DNA from: an uncultured Bacteroidales bacterium
GTDB taxonomy: Bacteria > Bacteroidota > Bacteroidia > Bacteroidales > UBA932
Direction of reading: 5' to 3'
Assembly: GCA_949300335.1 (NCBI GenBank)
Contig: CASGDV010000023.1
Coordinates: forward strand, 85,985-149,984
DNA length: 64,000 nt
The number at the start of each line of letters is the position of its first letter. The stretch's first letter is position 1. This document shows positions 55,581 to 63,964 of this stretch, piece by piece. The notes beneath the pieces are model-generated. The model had not been told where the DNA came from. It made no database searches and was given only the letters and a program-made list of their open reading frames with translations. The position numbers and the translations under genes are program-made.

Positions 55581-55617
55581 GGGTTCTGTGGTTAATCGGC
55601 GACAGAACTCCTTTTTT
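55581..55617 (+). terminator. Intrinsic terminator or attenuator ahead of greA
   Basis: GGGTTCTGT (55581-55589) pairs with ACAGAACTC (55602-55610; one G-U) around a 12-nt loop, followed by six T residues. It may end the ribF transcript. It also lies between greA and the only consensus -7 box seen in the gap, so it could attenuate greA. Confidence 0.8.
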
Positions 55618-55648
55618 GATTATGTGTTATTAGTTAAATTTTTATATT

Positions 55649-56116
55649 ATGGCGATACATTATATGACGCAGGAGGGGCTGGATAAGTTGAAAAAGGATT
55701 TGTCTGATGCTTTGGCCCAGCGGCCTGTGATTTCCGCCCAGATTGCGGAGGCAAGAGACAAGGGAGATTTGTCGGAGAATGCAGAATATGAAGCTGCAAG
55801 GGAAGCTCAGGGCTTGCTCGAATTGAATATTTCCAAACTTCAGGATCTTGTAGCTAATGCAAGGGTAATAGACGAGTCATTGATAGGTACGGATAAAGTT
55901 CAGATGCTTAACAAGGTAAAGGTCAAGAATCTGGGCAATGGACAGGTGATGGAATTCACGCTTGTAGGAGAGAGCGAGGCTGATTTCACTTCCGGAAAGC
56001 TGGCGGCGACGACCCCTATAGGACGGGCTTTGATGGGTCACTCCAAAGGAGAGATTGTAGAGGCCAAGGTCCCGTCCGGTATAATCAAATTCGAGATACT
56101 TGATATAACGCTTTAA
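55649..56116 (+). CDS. greA: Transcription elongation factor GreA
   Basis: Rescues backtracked RNA polymerase by stimulating transcript cleavage. The N-terminal coiled coil (about 1-75) carries the acidic tip DLSENAEYEAA, and the C-terminal FKBP-like domain (about 80-155) ends ATTPIGRALMGHSKGEIVEAKVPSG. 155 residues, full length. It is followed 12 nt later by a HIT gene, probably on the same message. Confidence 0.97.
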   Translation: MAIHYMTQEGLDKLKKDLSDALAQRPVISAQIAEARDKGDLSENAEYEAAREAQGLLELNISKLQDLVANARVIDESLIGTDKVQMLNKVKVKNLGNGQVMEFTLVGESEADFTSGKLAATTPIGRALMGHSKGEIVEAKVPSGIIKFEILDITL

Positions 56117-56128
56117 AATCCGCATCAT

Positions 56129-56533
56129 ATGGCAACGATATTTACAAAAATAGCGAGGGGCGAGATTCCGTCTTACAAGGTGGCCGAGAATGATGAATTT
56201 TATGCGTTCCTTGATATCGCGCCTCTTCATGAAGGACATACTCTGGTGATTCCTAAAAATGTGGAGTGCGATTATATTTTCAATCTTGATGATTCCACTT
56301 ATTCGGGCCTTTGCGCTTTTGCGAAGAAGGTTGCATCAGCAATAGGCAAGGCTGTGCCGTGTAAAAGGGTGGCTGTTGCAGTGCTTGGAATGGAAGTACC
56401 TCATGTCCACATACATCTAGTTCCGATTGACTCCGAGGGTGATATGGATTTCAGGAAGGAAAAACTGAAACCGGCTCCCGAAGAATTCAGAGCAATAGCT
56501 GAAAAGATAGCTGCGGCTTTTGAAAAAGAATAA
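56129..56533 (+). CDS. HIT-family nucleotide hydrolase
   Basis: A 134-residue histidine-triad protein of the Hint/HinT type, which hydrolyses phosphoramidate and acyl-AMP adducts. The start FTKIARGEIPSYKV is typical, and the active-site histidine triad is HVHIHLVP (about 91-98). Next to greA as in many Bacteroidetes genomes. Natural substrate unknown. Confidence 0.94.
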   Translation: MATIFTKIARGEIPSYKVAENDEFYAFLDIAPLHEGHTLVIPKNVECDYIFNLDDSTYSGLCAFAKKVASAIGKAVPCKRVAVAVLGMEVPHVHIHLVPIDSEGDMDFRKEKLKPAPEEFRAIAEKIAAAFEKE

Positions 56534-56539
56534 AAGTTT

Positions 56540-57706
56540 ATGTATATGAGGATGAAAGTATATATGACAGTTGTCTGCAGGATGGCAGCGGTGGTTGCAG
56601 CAATTATGTTGATGGCGTCTTGCTGCAATTCTGTCAGGGTTTCAGGTACGGTGGCAGGGGCAGGTGACTCGGAACTGGTCCTGAAATCGCTGCCTGTCGG
56701 AACCGATGTTACGGTTGATACACTGAAGACTGATGCAGACGGACGGTTCTCGTTTAAATATCATGTCGGAAAAGACGAACCGCAGTTCGTGTATCTGTAT
56801 TACAAGGACAGGAAGATAGTGTCCCTGCTTCTTGAAAACGGAGACAAGGTGGAAGTGGATGCCGACACTCTGGGGACGAGATCATTGTCAGGTTCCGATG
56901 AGTCTCTTAAACTGATCTCTGTCGAGAAAGATTTTTCAGATTTTCTCACGAAGTTCAATGGATTGTATATGCGTTATCTGGAATTGAAACCTGAGTCCGA
57001 TGAGGCCAAATCCGTGAACAGGGAGATGAGCAAGGAGTACATCAATTATTACAGGAGCAGGGTCAGATATGTCATGGAGAATTATAACTCTCTCAGCATA
57101 ATACCTGTATTGTATCAGTCAGTGAACGAGAATCTGCCTGTATTTGCCCAGAGTACGGATGCTATCCATTTCAGGAACGCTTGTGATTCGCTGATGTCGA
57201 GATATCCGGATTCCGAATATGTGACTGCATTGAAGGCGGAAACAGACAGGAGATACAAGGTTCTCGAACTGTCGGCCAGAATAGAAGGTGCCGAACGCCT
57301 CTCTTTTCCTGATCTGAATCTTCCCGACATCAATGCCAGGAAAATCAAACTCAGCGAGGTGGATGCCAAACTCGTGATGCTGTATTTCTGGACTGTGACC
57401 AATGATCTTCAGAAGATGAACAATCTTGATATTCTCAAGCCTTTATATGAAAAATATCACGATAGGGGATTCGAAATATATCAGGTCGCTATTGATGTCG
57501 ACAAGACAATGTGGGCAGGGGTCCTCAAAAACCAGAAGCTACCTTGGCTGAATGTTTGCGACGGGCTCGGTGCCGATTCCCCGGCTGCCCAGCTATACAA
57601 TGTGACGGGTCTTCCGAGAGCATACTTCATCTATAATGGTGAACTGCTGCAGGAAAACGGATTCGACAAGGCTTCGCTCTCCCGTTTGCTTGAGCGTTAT
57701 CTTTAA
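56540..57706 (+). CDS. Thioredoxin-fold lipoprotein without the CXXC motif
   Basis: A 388-residue envelope protein. The N-terminus is a lipoprotein signal with a lipobox (LMASC, Cys near residue 28; M5 or M9 may be the real start). About residues 33-110 look like a DUF4369-type beta domain, then a helical middle (about 120-240), then a TlpA/AhpC-like thioredoxin fold (about 255-388). Where active family members have W-C-x-x-C, the sequence reads YFWTVTNDLQKMN, so no redox dithiol is present, although VTGLPRAYFIYNGELL (cis-Pro loop) is kept. Likely a structural or binding homologue. It is convergent with tsaB. Confidence 0.85.
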   Translation: MYMRMKVYMTVVCRMAAVVAAIMLMASCCNSVRVSGTVAGAGDSELVLKSLPVGTDVTVDTLKTDADGRFSFKYHVGKDEPQFVYLYYKDRKIVSLLLENGDKVEVDADTLGTRSLSGSDESLKLISVEKDFSDFLTKFNGLYMRYLELKPESDEAKSVNREMSKEYINYYRSRVRYVMENYNSLSIIPVLYQSVNENLPVFAQSTDAIHFRNACDSLMSRYPDSEYVTALKAETDRRYKVLELSARIEGAERLSFPDLNLPDINARKIKLSEVDAKLVMLYFWTVTNDLQKMNNLDILKPLYEKYHDRGFEIYQVAIDVDKTMWAGVLKNQKLPWLNVCDGLGADSPAAQLYNVTGLPRAYFIYNGELLQENGFDKASLSRLLERYL

Positions 57707-57719
57707 GCGGATATCCGGT

Positions 57720-58412
57720 TCAGAACAGTTTCTTCCTGCTTACAGTAGCAACGAAGTCCTTGAGATAGAAAGGTTCGAAGTACGCAACGTCTTGGAACCT
57801 TTTTTTCTTGTATTCCCTTTCCGCCGGAACAAGCATCGAGGATGCCTTGGGACAGCAGTTTAAGAATCTGGCATTTTGGTGTCCGATGATATCAGTGCAT
57901 TTGCCTGCACCGTCACCGATGAAAAGAACTGTGCCTTTTTCCAGATATTCACTGAAAGAATCTTTTTCCACGATGTATGGTTTTGTTTCAGTAAGTCTGT
58001 TGCCTTCTGCTGAGAATACGGAACTGTAGACTTCCATTCTCCGTGCATCTATCATTGGTACAATGAAACTGCAGTTTTCAGGAAGCAGTGATTCCGATAT
58101 GGCCTGCCATACCAGTATTTCAAGGGTATCAGCTCCCAGCAGCGGAATACCTGTGCCGAAACATATTCCTTTTGCAGTTGAAACGCCGACTCTCAGGCCG
58201 GTGTATGACCCGGGTCCCTTGCTTACGCATACGGCATCGCATTCTCCTGCCGTTATGTTGTGTTCGCGCAATGCTTCTTCAATGAATACCGCGGTTTTCG
58301 ATGCATGTGCTTTAGGCTCCGTACTTTCTTTATAAGAAATTATTTTCCCGTTTTCGCTCAGGGCTACCGAACAAAGAGCCGTGGATGTTTCTATCATCAG
58401 TATTCTTTCCAT
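57720..58412 (-). CDS. tsaB: tRNA threonylcarbamoyladenosine biosynthesis protein TsaB
   Basis: Forms a complex with TsaD and TsaE needed for t6A modification of tRNAs reading ANN codons. A 230-residue ASKHA-fold protein opening ILMIETSTALCSVALSENG, with the signature KGPGSYTGLRVGVSTAKGICFG. The C-terminal part is variable, as in the family. TsaD is not in the window. It follows cvpA by 21 nt on the same strand. Confidence 0.94.
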   Translation of the reverse strand: MERILMIETSTALCSVALSENGKIISYKESTEPKAHASKTAVFIEEALREHNITAGECDAVCVSKGPGSYTGLRVGVSTAKGICFGTGIPLLGADTLEILVWQAISESLLPENCSFIVPMIDARRMEVYSSVFSAEGNRLTETKPYIVEKDSFSEYLEKGTVLFIGDGAGKCTDIIGHQNARFLNCCPKASSMLVPAEREYKKKRFQDVAYFEPFYLKDFVATVSRKKLF

Positions 58413-58433
58413 ATGCGTATATGTAAATTGTCC

Positions 58434-58925
58434 TTATTTCGACAGATATTCTCTCAAATACGGGAATATCCTGTAAATGGTGTCTTTCAGAAATGTATAG
58501 ATTACCGACTCCGACAAACTCTTTTCGTTCACAATGCCGAATATCTCATTGATGGAATTGAAAAACATTATTGCGAGTCCCAGTATGATTATGCAGTTGA
58601 GAAATGAGAACAAGGCTCCGAGAAGACGGTTAAGCCATCCCAACATGACTATTTTGATGCTTGTTTCGAGGGCTTTTCCTATGAGGTAAAGGCACACCGT
58701 AACCAGAATGAATATCGTGATGAAGGAGATGATGTTCAGTATGCTGTGGGATGCTTCAATCCATTTGCCCAGCCACTCGCTTACAGCAGAGGAAAAACTG
58801 AAAGAGAGCCACACTCCCAGAATCAGGCCGAGGATTGAGACTACCTGTGCAATGAATCCCTTCTTAATACCTATCGCTATCGCCACGGCAAAACATGCAG
58901 CCAAAATGATATCTAAAACATTCAC
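58434..58925 (-). CDS. CvpA-family membrane protein
   Basis: A 163-residue inner-membrane protein with four hydrophobic helices, starting MNVLDIILAACFAVAIAIGIKKGF, matching the CvpA family (named for colicin V production). The family is linked to envelope stress and bile resistance in enteric bacteria, but its mechanism is unknown. It is the first gene of a pair with tsaB. Confidence 0.88.
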   Translation of the reverse strand: MNVLDIILAACFAVAIAIGIKKGFIAQVVSILGLILGVWLSFSFSSAVSEWLGKWIEASHSILNIISFITIFILVTVCLYLIGKALETSIKIVMLGWLNRLLGALFSFLNCIIILGLAIMFFNSINEIFGIVNEKSLSESVIYTFLKDTIYRIFPYLREYLSK

Positions 58926-58945
58926 CTATCTATACATTTTTTTTG

Positions 58946-58953
58946 CAAAAATA
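58946..58953 (-). promoter_or_regulatory. -7 element for cvpA-tsaB
   Basis: CAAAAATA on the plus strand reads TATTTTTG on the minus strand, 20 nt before the cvpA start. A TTTG (58979-58982 complement) is 25 nt upstream, longer than usual. Confidence 0.45.
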
Positions 58954-58986
58954 GGTAAAAATGTCGGACTTGACTAAACAAATTTT

Positions 58987-58994
58987 TATATTTG
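58987..58994 (+). promoter_or_regulatory. -7 element for ileS
   Basis: TATATTTG, exact consensus, about 95 nt before the ileS start. The nearest TTG (58970-58972) is 14 nt upstream, too close for a standard -33. Confidence 0.42.
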
Positions 58995-59060
58995 CAGATT
59001 CAGGCAATATCGGGAATCGGGAGTTTGCCGAGACCGGATACGGGAATGCTGAAGACCCTT

Positions 59061-59085
59061 GCGGCCATGTATGACCGCTGTTTTT
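59061..59085 (+). other. Terminator-like hairpin just before ileS
   Basis: GCGG (59061-59064) with CCGC (59075-59078), extended inward by CAT/ATG, is followed by TTTTT ending 4 nt before the ileS ATG. A short reading frame (59046-59087, 13 codons, no Ile) spans it. It may be an attenuator or chance. Confidence 0.35.
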
Positions 59086-59089
59086 GATA

Positions 59090-62000
59090 ATGAAAAAAAT
59101 ACGATATATGAAGTTCAATGAATACAAGGGCTTGGATCTGGTGACAGTCGGCAATGAGATCCTTGACAGATGGAAAAAGAACCATGCGTTTGAAAAATCG
59201 CTTGAGGTGAGGGAGGGAGCTCCCGAGTTTGTGTTTTTTGAAGGACCTCCTTCAGCAAACGGTATGCCCGGCATTCATCATGTCATGGCGCGTTCGATAA
59301 AGGATTCGATATGCCGTTACAAGACACAGTCCGGTTATAGGGTGAATCGAAGGGCCGGATGGGATACCCATGGGCTTCCTGTTGAACTTGGAGTGGAGAA
59401 AAAGCTCGGTATAACCAAGGAAGACATAGGAAAAAAGATTTCCGTCGAGGAATACAACAAGGCTTGCCGGACGGAAGTCATGAAATATACCAAGGAGTGG
59501 GTTTCCTTGACGGAGCGTATAGGTTATTGGGTTGACATGAACGATCCGTATATAACCTATGACAACCGTTATATAGAAACATTATGGTATCTTCTCAAGA
59601 AGATTTATGATAAGGGATTGCTTTACAAGGGGTATTCTATACAACCTTATTCTCCGGCTGCAGGTACGGGGCTGAGTTCGCATGAACTGAATCAGCCCGG
59701 GTGTTACAGGGATGTGAAGGATACTACCGCTATTGTACAGTTCGAGGTAATCAAGAATGAAAAGTCGCAGATTCTTTACGGTTGCGAGACTTTCCCGGTA
59801 TTCTTTATCGCATGGACGACGACTCCGTGGACATTGCCTTCCAATACAGCGTTGTGTGTCGGGCCGAATATCGATTATGTTCGTGTATTCAGCTTCAATC
59901 CATATACCGGAGAACCGGCAATATATGTCGTTGCCGAAGCGCTGGTTTCTTCTCTTTTCAATCCGAAGGCAGCCGGGATACCGATGGAAGACTATAAGCC
60001 GGGTGACAAGCTGATTCCATACCGTATTCTTGACGGGAAGTTCAAGGGAAGCGAATTGGCCGGGATATCCTATCATCAGCTCATTCCATGGTTCAAGCCG
60101 GATGACGGCGCATTCCGCGTCATAACCGGCGACTATGTTACAACTGATGAGGGAACGACAGGTATAGTACATATAGCACCTACATTCGGAGCTGATGACG
60201 ACAAGGTTGCAAAACTGAACGGTATTCCTCCTCTTATGGTGATCGATGCCAATGGTGACAGACAGGCTCAGGTCGACAGGCAAGGGCGTTTCTACAGAAT
60301 TGAAGATCTGGATCCGAAATATGTCGAGGAGAGAGTGTCTCCTGATTACAGGGAGTTTGCAGGAAGATATGTAAAGAATGCCTATGATTCGTCTCTCCCG
60401 TCCGATGCTCCAACTCTGGATGTCGATATATGCGTTATGCTCAAACAGAAGGGCAAGGCATTCAAAATAGAGAAACATGTCCATACTTACCCTCATTGCT
60501 GGCGTACCGATAAACCGGTATTGTATTATCCACTGAATTCCTGGTTTATAAAGACTACGGCAGTGAGAGAGCGTATGATGGAACTCAATGATACGATTCT
60601 CTGGAAGCCGGAGGCTACGGGTGCAGGACGTTTCGGCAAATGGCTTGAGAATATTCAGGATTGGAACTTGTCGAGAAGCCGCTATTGGGGTACTCCTCTG
60701 CCTATATGGATATCGGAAGACGGCAAAGAGGAAAAATGCATAGGTTCCCTCAAGGAACTGTATCAGGAAATAGAAAAATCCGTCGCTTCGGGTGTCATGT
60801 CTTCGAATCCTTTGAAGGACAAAGGCTTTGACCCGAATGACATGAGCAAGGAGAATTATGACAGAATAGATCTTCACAGGCCTTATGTCGACAACATTTA
60901 TCTTGTTTCCGGAAGCGGTAAAAAGATGATCCGCGAAGCCGACCTTATAGATGTATGGTTTGACTCCGGTGCCATGCCTTATGCACAGGAAGGTTTGAGG
61001 AATCTCCATTCCCCGAAGTTCGGCTGTACTGCCGATTTCATTGCCGAAGGAGTGGACCAGACCCGCGGATGGTTCTATACTCTGCATGCCATAAATACGA
61101 TGGTGAGCGACAAGTGTGCTTTCAGAAGAGTCATTTCAAACGGTCTCGTACTTGACAAGGACGGAAACAAGATGAGCAAGAGACTGGGAAATGCGATAGA
61201 TCCTTTCATGGCTCTTGACAATTACGGCCCGGATGCCCTCAGGTGGTATATGCTTACCAATTCACAGCCATGGGACAATCTCAAGTTTGACATGTCCGGC
61301 GTGGATGAGGTAAGAAGAAAGTTTTTCGGCACATTGTACAATACATATTCGTTTTTTGCATTGTATGCCAACATAGATGATTTTGATCCAGCATCTGAAC
61401 GTGTCTCTCCGGAAAAGCGTCCAGAATTGGACAGGTGGATTATATCACTTCTCAATACATTGGTAAAGGATGTTGTTGCGGCATACGAGGACTATGATGT
61501 CACATCGGCCGGCCGTCTTATACAGAATTTCGTGTGTGACCATCTCAGCAACTGGTATGTAAGGCTGGGCCGCAAACGTTTCTGGGGAGGAAGCATGGAC
61601 GATGACAAGCTTTCCGCATATCAGACTTTGTATGAGGTGCTGGTGAAAGTATCGCTTCTGGCTGCTCCTATCGCTCCGTTCTATATGGAAAGACTTTATC
61701 TTGATCTTGTTCCTGGTGCAGATTCAGTACATTTCAAGAGCATGCCTTCCTATGATGCGTCCGTTGTGGACAAGGATCTGGAAGAAAGGATGGAACTTGC
61801 CCAGAGGGCTTCTTCAATGGTTCTGGCATTGCGCAGGAAAGTCAACATCAAGGTTCGTCAGCCTCTTTCCAAACTGGTGATACCTGTTCTGGATATCAGG
61901 GTCAAGGAACAGCTTGAAAAAGTCAAGACACTGATGCTTGGAGAAGTAAACGTGAAGGAAGCGGAATTTATCTCTGATACAGCCGGACTGATAACAAAGA

Positions 62001-62548
62001 AGATCAAACCGAATTTCAAGACTTTAGGCAAGATATACGGCAAACAGATGAAGGAGATAGCAGCGGCGTTCAATACCCTTTCCCAGGAGGATATCGCTGC
62101 AATTCAGGCCAATGAAGTTACCGGTGCGGATTATGTCATGCATCTTGCTTCGGGAGACGTCGTACTTGCCAGGGGCGATTACGAAATATCATCGGAAGAT
62201 ATGCCTGGATGGCTTGTCGCCAATGACGGTCCTCTTACTGTGGCACTTGACATTACGGTTACTGAAGAACTCAAAAAAGAAGGAATAGCCAGAGAACTCA
62301 TAAACAGAATCCAGAATCTTAGAAAAGATAGCGGATTTGATGTTACAGATAAGATAATTGTTGGTATCTTTGCAGAAGGGGAAACGATGTCGGAGATTTC
62401 CGACTCCCTCGGTGTGTTTGCGGAATATATAGCTCTGCAGACTTTGGCCACTTCCGTAGGAACCGCTTCACTGGAACAACTTCCGGATGCGGTCGAAGTG
62501 GAGTGGGGCGAAGAAAAGATATATATTGAGGTAAAGAAGAATAACTGA
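59090..62548 (+). CDS. ileS: Isoleucine-tRNA ligase
   Basis: Class I aminoacyl-tRNA synthetase charging and proofreading tRNA-Ile. 1,152 residues, the long form common in Bacteroidetes and eukaryotes. The HIGH-type motif is PSANGMPGIHHVM (about 60). The editing CP1 domain (about 190-420) contains FFIAWTTTPWTLPSN and TDEGTTGIVHIAP, so hydrolytic editing is expected. The KMSKS motif is GNKMSKRLGN (about 690). A long anticodon-binding and C-terminal region follows. Starts: ATG at 59090 or 59108; TTG at 59084 is less likely. Confidence 0.97.
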   Translation: MKKIRYMKFNEYKGLDLVTVGNEILDRWKKNHAFEKSLEVREGAPEFVFFEGPPSANGMPGIHHVMARSIKDSICRYKTQSGYRVNRRAGWDTHGLPVELGVEKKLGITKEDIGKKISVEEYNKACRTEVMKYTKEWVSLTERIGYWVDMNDPYITYDNRYIETLWYLLKKIYDKGLLYKGYSIQPYSPAAGTGLSSHELNQPGCYRDVKDTTAIVQFEVIKNEKSQILYGCETFPVFFIAWTTTPWTLPSNTALCVGPNIDYVRVFSFNPYTGEPAIYVVAEALVSSLFNPKAAGIPMEDYKPGDKLIPYRILDGKFKGSELAGISYHQLIPWFKPDDGAFRVITGDYVTTDEGTTGIVHIAPTFGADDDKVAKLNGIPPLMVIDANGDRQAQVDRQGRFYRIEDLDPKYVEERVSPDYREFAGRYVKNAYDSSLPSDAPTLDVDICVMLKQKGKAFKIEKHVHTYPHCWRTDKPVLYYPLNSWFIKTTAVRERMMELNDTILWKPEATGAGRFGKWLENIQDWNLSRSRYWGTPLPIWISEDGKEEKCIGSLKELYQEIEKSVASGVMSSNPLKDKGFDPNDMSKENYDRIDLHRPYVDNIYLVSGSGKKMIREADLIDVWFDSGAMPYAQEGLRNLHSPKFGCTADFIAEGVDQTRGWFYTLHAINTMVSDKCAFRRVISNGLVLDKDGNKMSKRLGNAIDPFMALDNYGPDALRWYMLTNSQPWDNLKFDMSGVDEVRRKFFGTLYNTYSFFALYANIDDFDPASERVSPEKRPELDRWIISLLNTLVKDVVAAYEDYDVTSAGRLIQNFVCDHLSNWYVRLGRKRFWGGSMDDDKLSAYQTLYEVLVKVSLLAAPIAPFYMERLYLDLVPGADSVHFKSMPSYDASVVDKDLEERMELAQRASSMVLALRRKVNIKVRQPLSKLVIPVLDIRVKEQLEKVKTLMLGEVNVKEAEFISDTAGLITKKIKPNFKTLGKIYGKQMKEIAAAFNTLSQEDIAAIQANEVTGADYVMHLASGDVVLARGDYEISSEDMPGWLVANDGPLTVALDITVTEELKKEGIARELINRIQNLRKDSGFDVTDKIIVGIFAEGETMSEISDSLGVFAEYIALQTLATSVGTASLEQLPDAVEVEWGEEKIYIEVKKNN

Positions 62549-62563
62549 TAAAATTTTTGAATT

Positions 62564-62971
62564 ATGGCAGAAGAAAAAAATATAAATGAACCAAAGGTTC
62601 GTTATAGCGATGAGGAACTGCAGGAGTTCAAGGAAATAATTCTTGACATGCTTGCGAAAGCGAAAAAAGAGTACAAGACTCTGCGTGATGTAATTACTCA
62701 TGGTTCCAGCAATGACATAGAGGATACTTCTCCTACATTCAAGGTTATGGAAGAAGGTGCTACTACTTTGTCAAAAGAGGAAGCCGGCCAGCTTGCACAG
62801 CGTCAGTATAAGTTCATCCAGAATCTTGAGGCAGCTCTGGTAAGAATCGAGAACAAGACCTATGGTATCTGCAGGGTGACAGGGAAGCTGATTCCTAAGG
62901 AAAGACTCCGCCTGGTACCTCATGCAACGTTGACGGTTGAGGCGAAGGAGATGATGAACAAGAATAAATAG
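62564..62971 (+). CDS. DksA/TraR-like protein lacking the zinc cysteines
   Basis: A 135-residue homologue of DksA, an RNA polymerase secondary-channel protein. The N-terminal coiled coil is clear (YSDEELQEFKEIILDML ... LAQRQYKFIQNLEAALVRI). The C-terminal segment that normally holds a C4 zinc finger reads YGICRVTGKLIPKERLRLVPHATLT with a single Cys. Bacteroidetes commonly carry this zinc-less form, whose role is unclear. It lies 15 nt after ileS and 10 nt before lspA. Confidence 0.92.
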   Translation: MAEEKNINEPKVRYSDEELQEFKEIILDMLAKAKKEYKTLRDVITHGSSNDIEDTSPTFKVMEEGATTLSKEEAGQLAQRQYKFIQNLEAALVRIENKTYGICRVTGKLIPKERLRLVPHATLTVEAKEMMNKNK

Positions 62972-62981
62972 CTGCCGGTAA

Positions 62982-63593
62982 ATGAAAATCTCCAGGGGAA
63001 AGTTCTTGATAATCCTGGGAGTTCTTATGGTTGTCATTGATCAGATTATAAAGGTTCTGGTCAAGACGAATATGACTCTCGGAGAAAGTATACCTGTTTT
63101 CGGAAACTGGTTTCAGATTTTCTTCATTGAAAATGAAGGGATGGCATTCGGCATGAAGTTCGGAGGCATGGCAGGAAAACTGATACTTACCATATTGAGG
63201 ATTGTTCTTTTCAGTTTTCTTGTCTGGTGGATTTCCCGGTTGATGAAAAAGCCTGGAACACCGATGGGTGTTCTGGTCGGTCTGGCTCTTATTTCAGCCG
63301 GAGCTTTGGGAAATCTGATTGACTGTCTTTTTTACGGTGTTATCTTTTCCGAATCCTTGTATTCGGAGGTTGCCGTCTTCGGCGGGCATTATGCTCCATT
63401 CATGTTCGGCAAGGTCGTGGATATGTTTTATTTCCCGATTATCGATACGACATTCCCGGAATGGATGCCTGTCATCGGGGGAAATCCGTTCAGATTCTTC
63501 GCTCCCGTATTTAATTTTGCCGACAGTTGTGTTACTTGTGGGGCATTGTATCTGATTCTGTTCCATTTCAAATATTTTTCAAAGGAAGCCTGA
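62982..63593 (+). CDS. lspA: Lipoprotein signal peptidase (signal peptidase II)
   Basis: Aspartic protease of the inner membrane that removes the signal peptide from diacylglyceryl-modified prolipoproteins. Four transmembrane helices are predicted. The catalytic Asps lie in ALGNLIDC (about 115) and FNFADSCVTCG (about 182). At 203 residues it is longer than the E. coli enzyme (164), with an extra stretch between the two Asp motifs (about 120-165), usual for this phylum. Several lipoproteins in this window are expected substrates. Confidence 0.95.
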   Translation: MKISRGKFLIILGVLMVVIDQIIKVLVKTNMTLGESIPVFGNWFQIFFIENEGMAFGMKFGGMAGKLILTILRIVLFSFLVWWISRLMKKPGTPMGVLVGLALISAGALGNLIDCLFYGVIFSESLYSEVAVFGGHYAPFMFGKVVDMFYFPIIDTTFPEWMPVIGGNPFRFFAPVFNFADSCVTCGALYLILFHFKYFSKEA

Positions 63594-63721
63594 ATATGTG
63601 TATAATACCATACGGCCGTCTTGTCCGGCTGCGGCCGCAACAGGTACAAATGTAAGGAAATATCATGTTGCAGTGCAGTTTTCAATGGGAAAAATCATTC
63701 GTTAAAAATGTCGTAAAAAAA

Positions 63722-63752
63722 TTTGCTGAATAAATATTATTGACTATCTTTG
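63722..63752 (+). promoter_or_regulatory. Promoter for tRNA-Ser
   Basis: TTTG (63722-63725), a 19-nt spacer and TATCTTTG (63745-63752), full consensus. It predicts about 42 nt of 5' leader before the tRNA. Confidence 0.75.
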
Positions 63753-63801
63753 CAGTCCGTTTCAGAAAATACTATATGTGTGGTTTCCGTGAGCGGATTT
63801 T

Positions 63802-63886
63802 GGAGAGATGGCAGAGTGGTCGAATGCGGCGGTCTTGAAAACCGTTGATCTTCACGGGTCCGGGGGTTCGAATCCCTCTCTCTCCG
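63802..63886 (+). tRNA. tRNA-Ser (anticodon UGA)
   Basis: An 85-nt type II tRNA with acceptor stem GGAGAGA/TCTCTCC, anticodon loop CTTGAAA with anticodon TGA, a long variable arm, and the T loop TTCGAAT in a GGGGG/CCCTC stem. The discriminator base is G and CCA is not encoded. It reads UCA (and with modification other UCN) serine codons. Confidence 0.95.
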
Positions 63887-63923
63887 CAATAAATGCTGAA
63901 AATCAGCAAATTGCAAAACAAAT

Positions 63924-63964
63924 ACCCAATTTTACACCCAAGGATGTAAAGTTGGGTGTTTTTT
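63924..63964 (+). terminator. tRNA-Ser terminator
   Basis: ACCCAATTTTACA (63924-63936) pairs with TGTAAAGTTGGGT (63945-63957; one mismatch), followed by GTTTTTT. A strong intrinsic terminator closing the tRNA transcript. Confidence 0.85.

Noticed and set aside
59582-61087. 501-codon open frame on the minus strand inside ileS
   Set aside because: It is fully antisense to a canonical synthetase, has no family resemblance and no promoter signature; long antisense frames arise from codon bias here.
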